A stretch of DNA of 64,000 nucleotides from Roseinatronobacter thiooxidans (lineage in GTDB: Bacteria > Pseudomonadota > Alphaproteobacteria > Rhodobacterales > Rhodobacteraceae). Below, in pieces: positions 16,870-25,711 of the stretch. The position numbers were made by a program, and so were the translations under genes. Position 1 is the first letter of the stretch. Each line of letters starts with the position of its first letter. The notes beneath the pieces are model-generated. The model did not search any database, was not told the origin of the DNA, and worked only from the letters and a program-made list of their open reading frames with translations. The stretch lies in the NCBI RefSeq assembly GCF_001870675.1, contig NZ_MEHT01000018.1, forward strand, positions 174,394-238,393, written 5' to 3'.

Positions 16870-17604
16870 CGTTCTGCCCCGCGCCAATGCCTCAAACAGC
16901 GCAAACAGGATCAGGCTTTGCGCCGCCAGCACCAGAAGGGCCGCAAACATCAGGTCCGTCTGCCCGCGCCCGTTGGCCATCAGCATCAGATACCCCAAGC
17001 CCCGCGACGACCCCACCCATTCGCCAATCACCACTGCGAAAGGCGCATAAACCACCGCCAAACGCAGGCCAGAGGCCAGCGCGGGCAGCGCATTGGGCAG
17101 TTGCAACAGGAACAGGCGGCGCAAGGGTGTTGCGCGCATCATCTGTGCCAGATCGGCCAGCGGTGCAGGCAAGCGCATCAGCCCGTCGAAAAACGCCGAG
17201 GTGACGGGAAAATAGATCACCAGCATGACAATCACGATCTTGGACGCCGCGCCATAGCCCAACCATAGCGTCAGGATCGGGGCCAGTGCAAAGACGGGCA
17301 CGGCTTGGGCAAAGATCAGCATGGGGCGCAGCAACAGCCGCGCACCGGGCGACAGCGCCAGATTAAGCGCAGTTGCCACCCCCAGCGCCACCCCTGCGAC
17401 CAACCCTATGCCCAGATTGACCGCTGTAAAGCGCGCATGTTCCCACAAAAGCGGCGCATTGGCCCATAGGCTGGCCCCCACGCGCCCCGGCCCCGGCAAG
17501 ATGAAATGCGGCACCCCGCTGGCCCAGACCACCACTTGCCACACGCCCAGCGCAAAGCCCAAAGCCAGCAGAGCGCGCAGAATTGGGGTGTTCAGCCAGC
17601 GCAT
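16852..17604 (-). CDS. thiX: ABC transporter permease for thiamine pyrimidine precursor
   Basis: 250 residues, about six transmembrane helices, BPD_transp_1 type. The coupling segment GEWVGSSRGLGYLMLMANG is the EAA-loop region typical of SsuC/ThiX permeases. It is the last gene of the thiamine operon, overlapping thiZ by 13 bases. With ThiY (binding protein) and ThiZ (ATPase) it would import formylaminopyrimidine, a thiamine breakdown product, for conversion by TenA. Its stop codon forms the loop of a strong hairpin. Family membership is clear; the substrate is assigned by operon context. Confidence 0.85.
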   Translation of the reverse strand: MRWLNTPILRALLALGFALGVWQVVVWASGVPHFILPGPGRVGASLWANAPLLWEHARFTAVNLGIGLVAGVALGVATALNLALSPGARLLLRPMLIFAQAVPVFALAPILTLWLGYGAASKIVIVMLVIYFPVTSAFFDGLMRLPAPLADLAQMMRATPLRRLFLLQLPNALPALASGLRLAVVYAPFAVVIGEWVGSSRGLGYLMLMANGRGQTDLMFAALLVLAAQSLILFALFEALARGRTEQAGR

Positions 17605-18323
17605 AAGACAGGCCCCAAACTGTGCAGGCGCGCGAGCAGTTGCGCTTGTGCGGCCAGTGTTTCGGGCGCGGTGAAATCGCGCGGAGTGGGGCTGGCGGGC
17701 AGGGCCAGCGATTCCGCCCCAAGGGGGCCAAGCAGATAGGCATGATCCGACAGGCGGATAGCCTCTAACGGGTCATGAGTGATCAGGATCACGCAGCGCC
17801 CCTGCAACAGCTTCGCCGCCAGATCCTGCATAGCCAGCCGTGTGACAGTGTCCAGCGCGGAAAACGGCTCGTCCAGCACAACGATGGGGCAATCTTCCAT
17901 CAGCACGCGGGCCAAGGCCACGCGCTGGCGCTGGCCACCCGACAGGGCGGCGGGCCGCCGCCCCTCCAGCCCCGCAAGCCCGACCTGCGCCAGCAGCGCG
18001 CGGGCGCGGGCCAGATCAGGCCGCGCACCCCGCAGCCGCGCGCCGATGGTGACGTTTTGCACACAATCCGCCCAAGGCAAAAGCTGCGCATCCTGCGCCA
18101 TCATTGCCACATGGCCTGCCAGCGCCCTGCCGTTTCCGGCAAGCTCCCCCTCCAGCCGGTAAGGGCCGGGCAGACCTGCGATCAACCGCGCAAGGGTGGA
18201 TTTTCCCACACCAGAGCGGCCAAGCAGGCAGGACCAGCGCGCCGCCGGAAACTCCAGCGCCAGATTGCGGATCAGGGGCGCATCGCCCATCCACAGATCA
18301 CCGCTCAGGCGCAGGGTGCTCAT
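17592..18323 (-). CDS. thiZ: ABC transporter ATPase for thiamine pyrimidine precursor
   Basis: 243 residues. Walker A LGRSGVGKST, signature LSGGQRQRVALAR, Walker B IVVLDEPFSALD, and the switch histidine in LITHDPLEA are intact. Closest in layout to SsuB/ThiZ ATPases that pair with SsuC-type permeases. The start at 18323 overlaps the tenA stop by ATGA; an upstream in-frame ATG lies inside tenA. Cytoplasmic motor of ThiXYZ; substrate inferred from the neighbouring thiY and tenA and the shared TPP riboswitch. Confidence 0.87.
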   Translation of the reverse strand: MSTLRLSGDLWMGDAPLIRNLALEFPAARWSCLLGRSGVGKSTLARLIAGLPGPYRLEGELAGNGRALAGHVAMMAQDAQLLPWADCVQNVTIGARLRGARPDLARARALLAQVGLAGLEGRRPAALSGGQRQRVALARVLMEDCPIVVLDEPFSALDTVTRLAMQDLAAKLLQGRCVILITHDPLEAIRLSDHAYLLGPLGAESLALPASPTPRDFTAPETLAAQAQLLARLHSLGPVLCAG

Positions 18324-18994
18324 GCGCCGTCCAGACCCATCTGCCAAAAGCCCACTTCCAGCCGCGTGGCCGTGGCAAAGCGCTGCGCCAGATGGTCAAA
18401 GCGCGGCGAGCCGGCCCAATCCGGCCCCAGCCTGTAGGCCAGCGCGCCATCGATCAAGCCGCCCACATCATGGCACAGCGCCTGATACTCTGCCCCTGCA
18501 TAAGTCTCGATCCAGTCTGAATATGGCCCGCCACTGCCCGCCAGCCGCGTGCCGATTTCGCCATAGCCCAGCACGCAGGGCGCAAGGGCGGCCATCAGGT
18601 CCAGAAAATCGCCCGAATAGCCTGCCTCCAGCACATAGCGGGTATAGGCAAGGTTGGCGGGTGCTTCGACTGTCGCCTCCAACGCGGGCGCATCAATACC
18701 TGCGCGCGCACAGACCTGCACATGCAATGGCATTTCATGATGCACCAGCGCCTGCACCGTGGCGGATGCCGCCTGCATTTCCGCCAAAGTGCCCGCCTTG
18801 GCCGCCGCCAGCGCCCAAGCCCGCGCGAAATGGATCAGGAACACATAATCCTGCCGCAAGTAATGCAGGAAATCCTGGCGCGGCAGATCACCCCGCCGCA
18901 GCGCCTCGACAAATTCATGCCGCGTATAGGCGTCCCATTCCGGCGCGGCCTTGCGCCAGAGAGTGAAGGCGCGGCCATATTCCGGCGCGCTCAT
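18320..18994 (-). CDS. tenA: Aminopyrimidine aminohydrolase TenA
   Basis: 224 residues, all-alpha TenA fold. Hydrolyses aminomethyl-aminopyrimidine to HMP, completing salvage of base-degraded thiamine. It belongs to the TenA_C class: the catalytic cysteine is in MAALAPCVLGYGEIG. Other conserved segments are HYLRQDYVFLIHFARAWALA near residue 50 and a C-terminal ATRLEVGFWQMG. The start at 18994 (MSAPEYGRAF) overlaps the thiY stop by four bases; the frame extends upstream but only through thiY. Position between thiY and thiZ supports a dedicated salvage route. Confidence 0.92.
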   Translation of the reverse strand: MSAPEYGRAFTLWRKAAPEWDAYTRHEFVEALRRGDLPRQDFLHYLRQDYVFLIHFARAWALAAAKAGTLAEMQAASATVQALVHHEMPLHVQVCARAGIDAPALEATVEAPANLAYTRYVLEAGYSGDFLDLMAALAPCVLGYGEIGTRLAGSGGPYSDWIETYAGAEYQALCHDVGGLIDGALAYRLGPDWAGSPRFDHLAQRFATATRLEVGFWQMGLDGA

Positions 18995-19941
18995 TTCGCG
19001 GCCCTTGCAGTAACGTCCAGCGCCAAAGCATCGACCGACAACCCGCCCGCAGTGGCCCCGCGTTCGGCCAAAAACGCCTCGAACCGCGCATAGCGGCCTG
19101 CATCCAGTGCGGCAGGGCGGGTGGCAAAGCGCGGCCATGTATCGCCCCATGCGCGGGTGTTCAATTCGGTCTGCAACTCGGATGCGGCGGCAGAGAAAAT
19201 CTGCCAAGCCTGATCGGGGTTGTTCAGGATAAAGCCTGTCGCGCGTTCGGTCGCATCCAGAAAACGCGCGATGACATCGGCATCCATCCGGTCGGGGTTG
19301 GCGACATAGATCAACTCGTCATAGCTGGGCACGCCCTCGGATTCGGGGTAGAAACAGCGCCCCTCGGTGCCTTCAATCGCCAGTTGGTTCAGCTCGAAAT
19401 TGCGAAACGCGCCGATCACGCCATCGACCTGCCCCGACATCAGCGCGGGCGAGATAGACCAGCCGATATTGATCTGCTCGACATCGCCCGGCACCATGCC
19501 ATGATGGGCCAGCATCGCATCCAGCATCACCTCCTGCACGCCTGCCACGGCAAAGCCCACTTTGCCGCCGCGCAAATCCGCCATCTCCTGCACCGGCCCA
19601 TCTGCCAGCACCACAAGGCAGGTCAGCGGGGTGGAAATCAGCGTACCGACACGGCGCAAGGGCAGGTCGTTATGGCGGCTAAGGTGCAGTTGCGGCTGGT
19701 AGCTGATCGCTATATCCACCCGCCCCGCAGCGGCCATGCGCGGCGGGGCGTTGGGGTCTGACGGGGTGACGGTTTCCACCTCCAGCCCTGCATCGGTGAA
19801 ATAGCCCAGTCCCTGCGCCAGAATGATGGGCGCGTGGTCGGGGTTCACGAACCAGTCCAACATCACGCTCAGGCGGTCTTGGGCATGGGCGGGCAGGGCG
19901 AGGGTGGTGGCCAAAAGCGTGGTTGCAAACAGGTGTTTCAT
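18991..19941 (-). CDS. thiY: ThiY-type periplasmic binding protein for formylaminopyrimidine
   Basis: 316 residues with a clear signal peptide (MKHLFATT, cleavage after AHA near residue 20). NMT1/THI5-like fold: MLDWFVNPDHAPIILAQG is the family N-terminal signature, and the segment VQEVMLDAMLAHHGM is typical. Binds pyrimidine precursors in the periplasm and hands them to ThiX/ThiZ. Start at 19941 behind AAAGGACC; an ATG five codons earlier is weaker. Sits 11 bases after thiF, then overlaps tenA. Confidence 0.9.
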   Translation of the reverse strand: MKHLFATTLLATTLALPAHAQDRLSVMLDWFVNPDHAPIILAQGLGYFTDAGLEVETVTPSDPNAPPRMAAAGRVDIAISYQPQLHLSRHNDLPLRRVGTLISTPLTCLVVLADGPVQEMADLRGGKVGFAVAGVQEVMLDAMLAHHGMVPGDVEQINIGWSISPALMSGQVDGVIGAFRNFELNQLAIEGTEGRCFYPESEGVPSYDELIYVANPDRMDADVIARFLDATERATGFILNNPDQAWQIFSAAASELQTELNTRAWGDTWPRFATRPAALDAGRYARFEAFLAERGATAGGLSVDALALDVTARAAK

Positions 19942-19952
19942 GGGCGGTCCTT

Positions 19953-20906
19953 TCACTCGTTCAGGGCCAGCAGGGCAATATCGCCCGACCAGTGGGATTG
20001 CAGGGTTTGGCCCGCATTATGGGCGCGCAGGCCTGTGGCACAGGCCAGCACAACGCGCGCGCCTGAAGGCGGCGCAAGGGTGGTGATCGCATGGGGGGGG
20101 ATATGGCGCGCCTCTGCGCGAAAGGGCGCGGCCTCGTGGCGCAGGTCGATCAGCAGGTCATCCGCGCGGGTCTGGCTGCGCGCGATAAAGGGCAAGGGCT
20201 GCAAGGGTTCGGGTGCGGCATCAAACCGAAAGCCCCCCATCCGCCAGCGCGCCGCGTCAAGGCTGACAAGTTGGCCCAGCGGTGAAGGGGTCAGGCCCAG
20301 CAGCACCGATAAGGCCATCTGCGCCTGCAATGCCCCGATGCTGCCCACCACCGGCCCCATCACACCGGCAGTCGCACAGGTGGCCCCGCGTTCGGGCAGG
20401 TCGGGGAAGATGGCGCGCAAGGACGGGGCCGCGCCGCAGCACCCCGCCACATAGCCCGACAGCGCCAGCGCCGAGGCTGTGATCAGCGGCTTGCCCCTCT
20501 CGCGGCAAGTGTCCGACAGTATCAGGCTGGCCGCGAAGGTATCGGCGCAATCCAGCACCAAGTCGGCCGCCGCCACCAGCGTGGGGGCATTGGCAGGGTC
20601 CAGCCAGTCGGTCAGCGCGGTGACATTCACATCGGGGTTCAGCGCCTGCAACGCGGCGGCGGCGGCATGGGCCTTTGGCTGGCCGATCTGGTCCATCCGG
20701 TACAGCGGCTGGCGGTGCAGGTTATGCGCGGCCACCGCATCGGCATCGACCAGCGTGATCCGCCCAACACCCGCGCCTGCCAGATACTGCACCACAGGAA
20801 CGCCCAGCCCCCCTGCCCCAACCACCAGCACATGCGCGCGCCCCAGCCGCGCTTGCCCCTGCGTGCCGATTTCAGGCAAGATCATCTGGCGGGCATAGCG
20901 CGTCAT
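19953..20906 (-). CDS. thiF: ThiF-type adenylyltransferase with C-terminal rhodanese-like domain
   Basis: 317 residues. Adenylates the C-terminal glycine of ThiS for sulfur loading. Nucleotide-binding loop VVGAGGLGVPVVQYLAGAG, the acidic LVDADAVAAHNLHRQ, and the conserved cysteine segment CATAGVMGPVVGS of the E1/MoeB/ThiF family are present. The CxxC zinc pairs found in E. coli ThiF are not evident. The last ~80 residues look like a rhodanese domain with an active-loop sequence CATGLR (CxxGxR), so the protein may also carry the persulfide for ThiS thiocarboxylate. The start at 20906 overlaps thiE by ATGA. Confidence 0.88.
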   Translation of the reverse strand: MTRYARQMILPEIGTQGQARLGRAHVLVVGAGGLGVPVVQYLAGAGVGRITLVDADAVAAHNLHRQPLYRMDQIGQPKAHAAAAALQALNPDVNVTALTDWLDPANAPTLVAAADLVLDCADTFAASLILSDTCRERGKPLITASALALSGYVAGCCGAAPSLRAIFPDLPERGATCATAGVMGPVVGSIGALQAQMALSVLLGLTPSPLGQLVSLDAARWRMGGFRFDAAPEPLQPLPFIARSQTRADDLLIDLRHEAAPFRAEARHIPPHAITTLAPPSGARVVLACATGLRAHNAGQTLQSHWSGDIALLALNE

Positions 20907-21499
20907 GCGCAGACCCCAAGCCATTCACGCATGCGCGCCTCCGGGTTTGGGTTTAGGGTAATGTCAGTGACAGCCGAGACGATATCCGCGCCCGCCGCAA
21001 ACGCGCCCGCCGCACGTTCCACCGACATGCCGCCGATAGCCACCAATGGGGTGTCGCCCACCAGCCGTTTCCATTCGCTGACCCGCTCCAACCCCTGCTG
21101 GTGCCATTTCATCTGTTTCAGGATGGTGGGGTAAACCGGCCCCAACGCGACATATTCCGGTGCAAGGGCAAGCGCGCGGTCCAGTTCTGCATGATCATGC
21201 GTGGACAGGCCCAGCTTGATCCCCGCGCGCCGGATCGCAGGCAGATCAGCCGCGTCCAGATCCTCTTGGCCCAGATGCAGCCATTCGGCCCCTTCCTCGA
21301 TCGCCATTTGCCAATGGTCATTGACAACCAGCGCCGCGCCATGCGCCCGCGCCATCGCCAGCCCCACGCGAATATCCAGCCGCAAAGCGTCGGGGCTGCG
21401 GTCCTTGATGCGCAGTTGAACGAATTTCACGCCAAGGGGCAGCGCGCGTTCCAGCCAGTCGGCACTGTCGAAAATCGGGTAAAACCGGGGCAGGTTCAT
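20903..21499 (-). CDS. thiE: Thiamine phosphate synthase
   Basis: 198 residues, TIM barrel. Couples HMP-PP and thiazole phosphate to thiamine phosphate. Family features are FVQLRIKDR, the [11 protein letters not shown] diphosphate site, [33 protein letters not shown] and VAIGGM. Slightly shorter than many ThiE proteins, like other Rhodobacterales thiE. The start is placed at 21499, where an AAAGG site has proper spacing and the ATG overlaps the thiG TGA; the ATG at 21505 would be almost on top of the ribosome site. Confidence 0.93.
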   Translation of the reverse strand: MNLPRFYPIFDSADWLERALPLGVKFVQLRIKDRSPDALRLDIRVGLAMARAHGAALVVNDHWQMAIEEGAEWLHLGQEDLDAADLPAIRRAGIKLGLSTHDHAELDRALALAPEYVALGPVYPTILKQMKWHQQGLERVSEWKRLVGDTPLVAIGGMSVERAAGAFAAGADIVSAVTDITLNPNPEARMREWLGVCA

Positions 21500-22257
21500 A
21501 GCCATGCCTTTCCAATGACAGGGGTTGAGGGGGCCGCCATGTCACGCGGGGCCATCGGGTCGGCCGTATGGGCCAGCGCGCCCGCCTGTGCGGCCAGCGC
21601 GAACGCGCGCGCCATTGCGACAGGATCGCCCGCTTGCGCAACGGCGGTGTTCAGCAAGACCGCGTCAAAGCCCATTTCCATCGCATCCGCTGCATGGCTG
21701 GGCAGGCCAAGGCCCGCATCAATGACCATCGGCACATCCGGAAACGCCGCGCGCAGGGTGCGCAGCCCGTAGCGGTTGTTCAACCCAAGGCCAGAGCCGA
21801 TGGGCGCGCCCCAAGGCATCAGCACCTTTGCGCCCGCTTCCAGCAGGCGCGCGGCCAGAACCTGATCCTCGGTGGTATAGGGAAACACCTCGAACCCGTC
21901 TGCGGCCAGCGCTTCGGTCGCCGCCAACAGGCCGAACGGGTCGGGCTGCAATGTGTCGGCATGGCCGATCACTTCCAGCTTGATCCAGTTCGTCTCGAAC
22001 ATCTCGCGCGCCATATGGGCGGTGGTGATCGCCTCTTTCGCACTGTAGCAGCCAGCCGTATTGGGCAGGACATGCACGCCAAGGCTGCGAATAATCTGCC
22101 AGAATGCCTGCCCCTGCCCCGCTTCACGGCGCAGCGACACCGTGGCGACGGACGCCCGAGAGGCGCGAAACGCATCCTCCAGCACTGCGGGCGAGGGGTA
22201 TTGCGCTGTCCCCAGCATCAAGGGTGTCTCCAGCGTGACACCATAAAAATCGCGCAT
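21496..22257 (-). CDS. thiG: Thiazole synthase
   Basis: 253 residues. Forms the thiazole phosphate ring from deoxyxylulose phosphate, dehydroglycine and ThiS thiocarboxylate. Conserved segments are [57 protein letters not shown] and [19 protein letters not shown], including the Schiff-base lysine in IKLEVIG. Two adjacent ATGs (22260, 22257) follow GGAGAGAG; the second has the better spacing. Follows thiS after a 108-base gap with no visible signal. Confidence 0.95.
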   Translation of the reverse strand: MRDFYGVTLETPLMLGTAQYPSPAVLEDAFRASRASVATVSLRREAGQGQAFWQIIRSLGVHVLPNTAGCYSAKEAITTAHMAREMFETNWIKLEVIGHADTLQPDPFGLLAATEALAADGFEVFPYTTEDQVLAARLLEAGAKVLMPWGAPIGSGLGLNNRYGLRTLRAAFPDVPMVIDAGLGLPSHAADAMEMGFDAVLLNTAVAQAGDPVAMARAFALAAQAGALAHTADPMAPRDMAAPSTPVIGKAWL

Positions 22258-22365
22258 CATCTCTCTCCATTTTTCTGGGGCGCGGGGCGCAGGCAGCAGG
22301 CGCAACGCAGCGCCCGCACCTGCGCGGGCGCCTCTCGGTTGGTCCCCCTCAACCCCGGCATCCGC

Positions 22366-22563
22366 TCAGCCCCCCTGCATGGGGGCCAGCACTTCCAGCC
22401 GGTCGCCATTTTGCAGGCGCGTGTCCGCGCGCGCGGATTTGGGCACAAACGCCCCGTTCAGCGCTGTTGCCACGCGCGCGGTGCCCCAATCCAACTCGCT
22501 CAAGGCGCCCTCCAGCGTGTCGGCTGCGATCTCGCGCATCTCTCCATTCACCTCAATCTTCAT
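22366..22563 (-). CDS. thiS: Sulfur carrier protein ThiS
   Basis: 65 residues, ubiquitin-like beta-grasp fold, ending in the essential Gly-Gly (APMQGG) that is adenylated by ThiF and converted to a thiocarboxylate. The central VATALNGAFVPKS and GDRLEVLAP are typical. Its start overlaps the end of thiO by 11 bases, so the pair is translationally coupled. Confidence 0.94.
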   Translation of the reverse strand: MKIEVNGEMREIAADTLEGALSELDWGTARVATALNGAFVPKSARADTRLQNGDRLEVLAPMQGG

Positions 22564-23521
22564 GAACCAGATCCCCCTTGATCCCTTGGGTCAGATATTC
22601 TGCCGCCTGCCGCGCCAGCGCAGGGGCCAGCAGATAGCCGTGCCGGAACAACCCGTTCAGGTGCAGCACGCGGCCCCGCGCCAGCACACGCGGCACGTTA
22701 TCGGCGAAAGCAGGGCGCAGGTCGGTGCCGGTCTCCAACAGTTCCGCCTCGGCAAAGCGGGGGTCCAGCGCATAGGCCGCAGACAGCAATTCCAGCGTAG
22801 AGCGCGCGGAAATCCCGCGCCTGTCCGCGCTTTCAATCTGGGTCGCGCCCAGCATGAAAAGCCCGCCTGCACGCGGCACGATGTACAGCGGGTGGCGCGG
22901 GTGCAGCAGGCGCACAGGGCGCGACAGCCGGATATCTGGCGCGCGCAGCACAACCATTTCGCCGCGCACACCGCGCAAACCGGCCAAACCCGCCGCCAAA
23001 CCGCGCGCATCAATCACAGGGCCGGCGATATCCTCGAGCGTGGCCTCGGTCTGTTCAATGGTCACGCCGTGAGCTTGCAACGCAGCGGTCAGGTCCAGCA
23101 GCGCGGCGCGCGGGTCAAGATGCGCTTCGCTCTCGAAGAACAGGGCCTGATCGGCCGTGCTCAGGTCGGGTTCCACCTCGCGCAGTTCCGCGCCCAACAG
23201 CCGGTGGCCTCTTGTGCGCTGTGCAAAACGCGCCAGCTCAGCGCGGTCGCGCTGCAAGGTCACAACAAGCGAGCCGCGATGGCTGACCTGCGTCACCTCG
23301 GCCCATGCCTGCGCGGCGCGCTGGCCATGCGCGACGATGGCAGGCTCGGACACGGCCCCCTCGCAATAAGGGGCCAGCATGCCCCCCGCCCACCACGAAC
23401 AGCCATGCGGCCCCGGCGGGCCGTTGCGGTCCAGTATGCGCGGGGTAAGCCCCGCCTTGCGCAACTCCCACGCAGCCCAAAGCCCTGCGACACCGGCACC
23501 GATGATGGTGATATCAGCCAT
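22553..23521 (-). CDS. thiO: Glycine oxidase ThiO
   Basis: 322 residues. FAD enzyme oxidising glycine to the imine used by ThiG; replaces the anaerobic ThiH and so indicates aerobic thiamine synthesis. FAD motif ITIIGAGVAGLWAAWELRKAG at the N-terminus, WWAGGMLAPYCEG, and C-terminal LNGLFRHGYLLAPALA typical of ThiO. The start at 23521 (MADITIIGAG) overlaps the thiD end by 8 bases; the longer frame is inside thiD. Confidence 0.93.
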   Translation of the reverse strand: MADITIIGAGVAGLWAAWELRKAGLTPRILDRNGPPGPHGCSWWAGGMLAPYCEGAVSEPAIVAHGQRAAQAWAEVTQVSHRGSLVVTLQRDRAELARFAQRTRGHRLLGAELREVEPDLSTADQALFFESEAHLDPRAALLDLTAALQAHGVTIEQTEATLEDIAGPVIDARGLAAGLAGLRGVRGEMVVLRAPDIRLSRPVRLLHPRHPLYIVPRAGGLFMLGATQIESADRRGISARSTLELLSAAYALDPRFAEAELLETGTDLRPAFADNVPRVLARGRVLHLNGLFRHGYLLAPALARQAAEYLTQGIKGDLVHED

Positions 23522-24317
23522 GTGCCCAGACCTTGTGGAAGTGATGCACAGGGCCATGCCCCGTGCCGACGCCCAAGCCATCCGCGCCCGCAATCGCGCC
23601 TTGCAGATAGCCATGCGCACGGCGCACCGCATCGGCCAGCGCCATCCCCTGCGCAAGTCCTGCCGCAATCGCGGCAGACAGGGTGCAGCCTGTGCCATGG
23701 GTATTTTGCGTGGCGCGGCGCGGCGCGGTCAGGCGAGTGATGGCGCTGCCCTCGATCAACATATCCACACAGACAGAACCCGTGCCATGCCCGCCTTTCA
23801 TGAGCACGGCCCCCGCGCCCAGATCGCGCAGCGCGTGGCCTTGCGCGATCATCTCTTCCTCGGTCCGGGCGGGGGTCGTGCCCAGCAGATCGGCGGCTTC
23901 GGGCAGGTTCGGCGTCAGCAGCGTGGCCATGGGCACCAGCGCGCCGCGCAAGGTCTGCAACGCCGCGGGCGGCAACAAACGGTCGCCGGATTTCGCCACC
24001 ATTACAGGGTCCAGCACCAGCGGCAGCGCCCGCCCTGCAAGCGCGTGCGCGACAGTCCCGATGGCCTCTGCCCCGCCCAGCATGCCCAGTTTCAGCGCGC
24101 GTATATCCAGATCATCGAACACCGCCGCAATCTGCGCCGCGATCATGGCAGGGGACGCCCCCTCGACCATCGTGACCGCGCGGGTGTTTTGCGCCGTCAG
24201 CGCCGTGACGACCGATGCACCATAGACGCCCAGCGCCGAAAATGTCTTCAAATCCGCCTGAATACCAGCGCCGCCCCCCGAGTCAGAGCCTGCGATAGTC
24301 AATGCGATGGGAACCAC
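23514..24317 (-). CDS. thiD: Hydroxymethylpyrimidine/phosphomethylpyrimidine kinase
   Basis: 267 residues, ribokinase fold. Phosphorylates HMP to HMP-P and HMP-PP. ALTIAGSDSGGGAGIQADLKTF at the N-terminus, KLGMLGG, LDPVMVAKSGDRLL and NTHGTGCTLSAAIAAGLAQG (anion hole and catalytic Asp region) are family marks. The start is a GTG at 24317 directly behind AAGGAGGGGCACA; the in-frame ATGs upstream lie in the riboswitch leader. First gene of the thiamine operon, under a TPP riboswitch, so it is repressed when thiamine diphosphate is plentiful. Confidence 0.94.
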   Translation of the reverse strand: MVPIALTIAGSDSGGGAGIQADLKTFSALGVYGASVVTALTAQNTRAVTMVEGASPAMIAAQIAAVFDDLDIRALKLGMLGGAEAIGTVAHALAGRALPLVLDPVMVAKSGDRLLPPAALQTLRGALVPMATLLTPNLPEAADLLGTTPARTEEEMIAQGHALRDLGAGAVLMKGGHGTGSVCVDMLIEGSAITRLTAPRRATQNTHGTGCTLSAAIAAGLAQGMALADAVRRAHGYLQGAIAGADGLGVGTGHGPVHHFHKVWAHG

Positions 24318-24383
24318 TGTGCCCCTCCTTGCTAATGGGTCGAACGCAAGGAAACGGGGCAGAGATGCTGTGCATCTGTTCAT

Positions 24384-24470
24384 CACCGTTCCCTACGCCG
24401 GTATGACCCGGATCAGGTTCGATGGGTTGGCTCGCGCCTCTCAGCCCCTGTAACAGGGCACCCCAACGGT
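24384..24470 (-). promoter_or_regulatory. TPP riboswitch (THI element)
   Basis: Read on the minus strand, the conserved TPP aptamer blocks appear in order: GGGGTGCCC, GGCTGAGAGG, then GAACCTGATC, and CGGCGTAGGGAA. It lies 67 bases upstream of the thiD start. Between aptamer and start, AGATGC-ACA-GCATCT can form a small hairpin, and the strong AAGGAGG ribosome site is close to the start; control at translation is therefore plausible, as in other Gram-negative THI elements. Confidence 0.95.
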
Positions 24471-24908
24471 TGTCTGGCGCGATAGGTAAATCCGATAGCA
24501 GCAGTTGGCAAGGGGGGCTTTACACGCGAATTCCGGTTAAGGATTCATATCATGAGTGTGGTATGATTGCCGGGCGGCAAAGGCAGCTGGACCCGGCGAC
24601 AAACCAGACCACACGCAGGTCTGGCGACAATGACAGTGTGAAGCGCTTTCGATCCGGCTCGATCCGGACATGCCCTGAACCACGCCAGACGGGCGCAATC
24701 GACATGGGACATCGTCAGACAGCAGCGCCATAACCGCCCCCTGAATACCAGAGGTCGGAGATCGCTGCCAGCGGCCCTTCCTGCCGATGCTTCGTCAAGA
24801 TGAGGGGGTGTCGCACATTGACAGCATCAATGCTGGTCTGATAGCCGCCAAAAGGGTTGCAGTGGTTGAGTGTAGACCCGCGCCTCGGGCTACACGGTGG
24901 AGGTTGGC
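24471..24908. other. Intergenic stretch between TPP riboswitch and LPS cluster
   Basis: About 440 bases. It should hold the thiamine operon promoter near its left end and the promoter for the LPS cluster at its right end. Short open frames on both strands show no family pattern. No repeat, tRNA or terminator was recognised. Confidence 0.4.
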
Positions 24909-25649
24909 TTGGATCCTGTCAATATTCTTTGTGTGAAATGGGGCACCAAATACGGTCCGGAGTATGTCAACAAGCTGCATTCTATGGTGCAGCGAAACAT
25001 GTCGCGCCCCTATCGCTTCGTGTGCCTGACCGACGATGAGACAGGCATCGATCCTGCGATTGAAACCTTTGCACTGCCGCCTATTGGCATTCCGGAATTC
25101 GATGCAGCAACCGGATGGACACGCTTGCATGGTTGGCTGAAGGTTACTGTATTCGCAGTCCCTCTTTATGACCTGACTGGCCCCACATTGTTTCTGGATG
25201 TGGACATCGTGATCACTGGCGCTTTGGATGAGTTCTTCGATCCTCCGGGAGACTTTATCGTCATCAAGGAATGGGATAAGCGTGACGAGACTGGAAATAC
25301 ATCGGTTTTCCGCTTCACAGCCGGGGCACATGCTGCGCTGATTGCTGATCTCGCCAAATCGCTGGACACCGTGCAACGTGATTATCGCAACGAGCAGGAG
25401 TTCGTTACATCGTGGTTTTCCCGACAGGGCAAGATCAGCTACTGGCCGAAAAGCTGGTGTGTCAGCTTCAAACGTCATTGTATGCATCGGGGCATCATGG
25501 GCTTTTTCAAGCCCGCGCGAATTCCGGAGGGGGCAAAAGTGGTTGTGTTTCATGGCAAGCCCAATCCGCCAGATGCCATTATCGGACGGAGCGGGAAATG
25601 GTATCGTCGGGTTCTGCCGGTTGACTGGGTCAGGGAACTATGGCGTTAA
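24909..25649 (+). CDS. Putative glycosyltransferase (DxD type), LPS core cluster
   Basis: 246 residues. A LFLDVDIVI segment near residue 95 supplies a DxD metal/nucleotide-sugar site, and the N-terminal NILCVKWGTKYGPEYVNKL is typical of a family of alphaproteobacterial glycosyltransferases with a GT-A fold. First gene of a five-gene LPS inner-core cluster. The start is uncertain: TTG at 24909 follows GGTGGAGG with 5-base spacing; GTG at 24897 is longer but lacks a ribosome site. The sugar and acceptor are unknown. Confidence 0.68.
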   Translation: MDPVNILCVKWGTKYGPEYVNKLHSMVQRNMSRPYRFVCLTDDETGIDPAIETFALPPIGIPEFDAATGWTRLHGWLKVTVFAVPLYDLTGPTLFLDVDIVITGALDEFFDPPGDFIVIKEWDKRDETGNTSVFRFTAGAHAALIADLAKSLDTVQRDYRNEQEFVTSWFSRQGKISYWPKSWCVSFKRHCMHRGIMGFFKPARIPEGAKVVVFHGKPNPPDAIIGRSGKWYRRVLPVDWVRELWR

Positions 25650-25711
25650 ATGAGCGACAGGGGCGGCCCAGATGACGCCCCGAAACGCAAAACAGGTCTG
25701 GACTGCCAGTC

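Noticed and set aside
24422..24731. Small genes upstream of the TPP riboswitch on either strand
   Set aside because: No ribosome site, no family pattern, and one overlaps the riboswitch.
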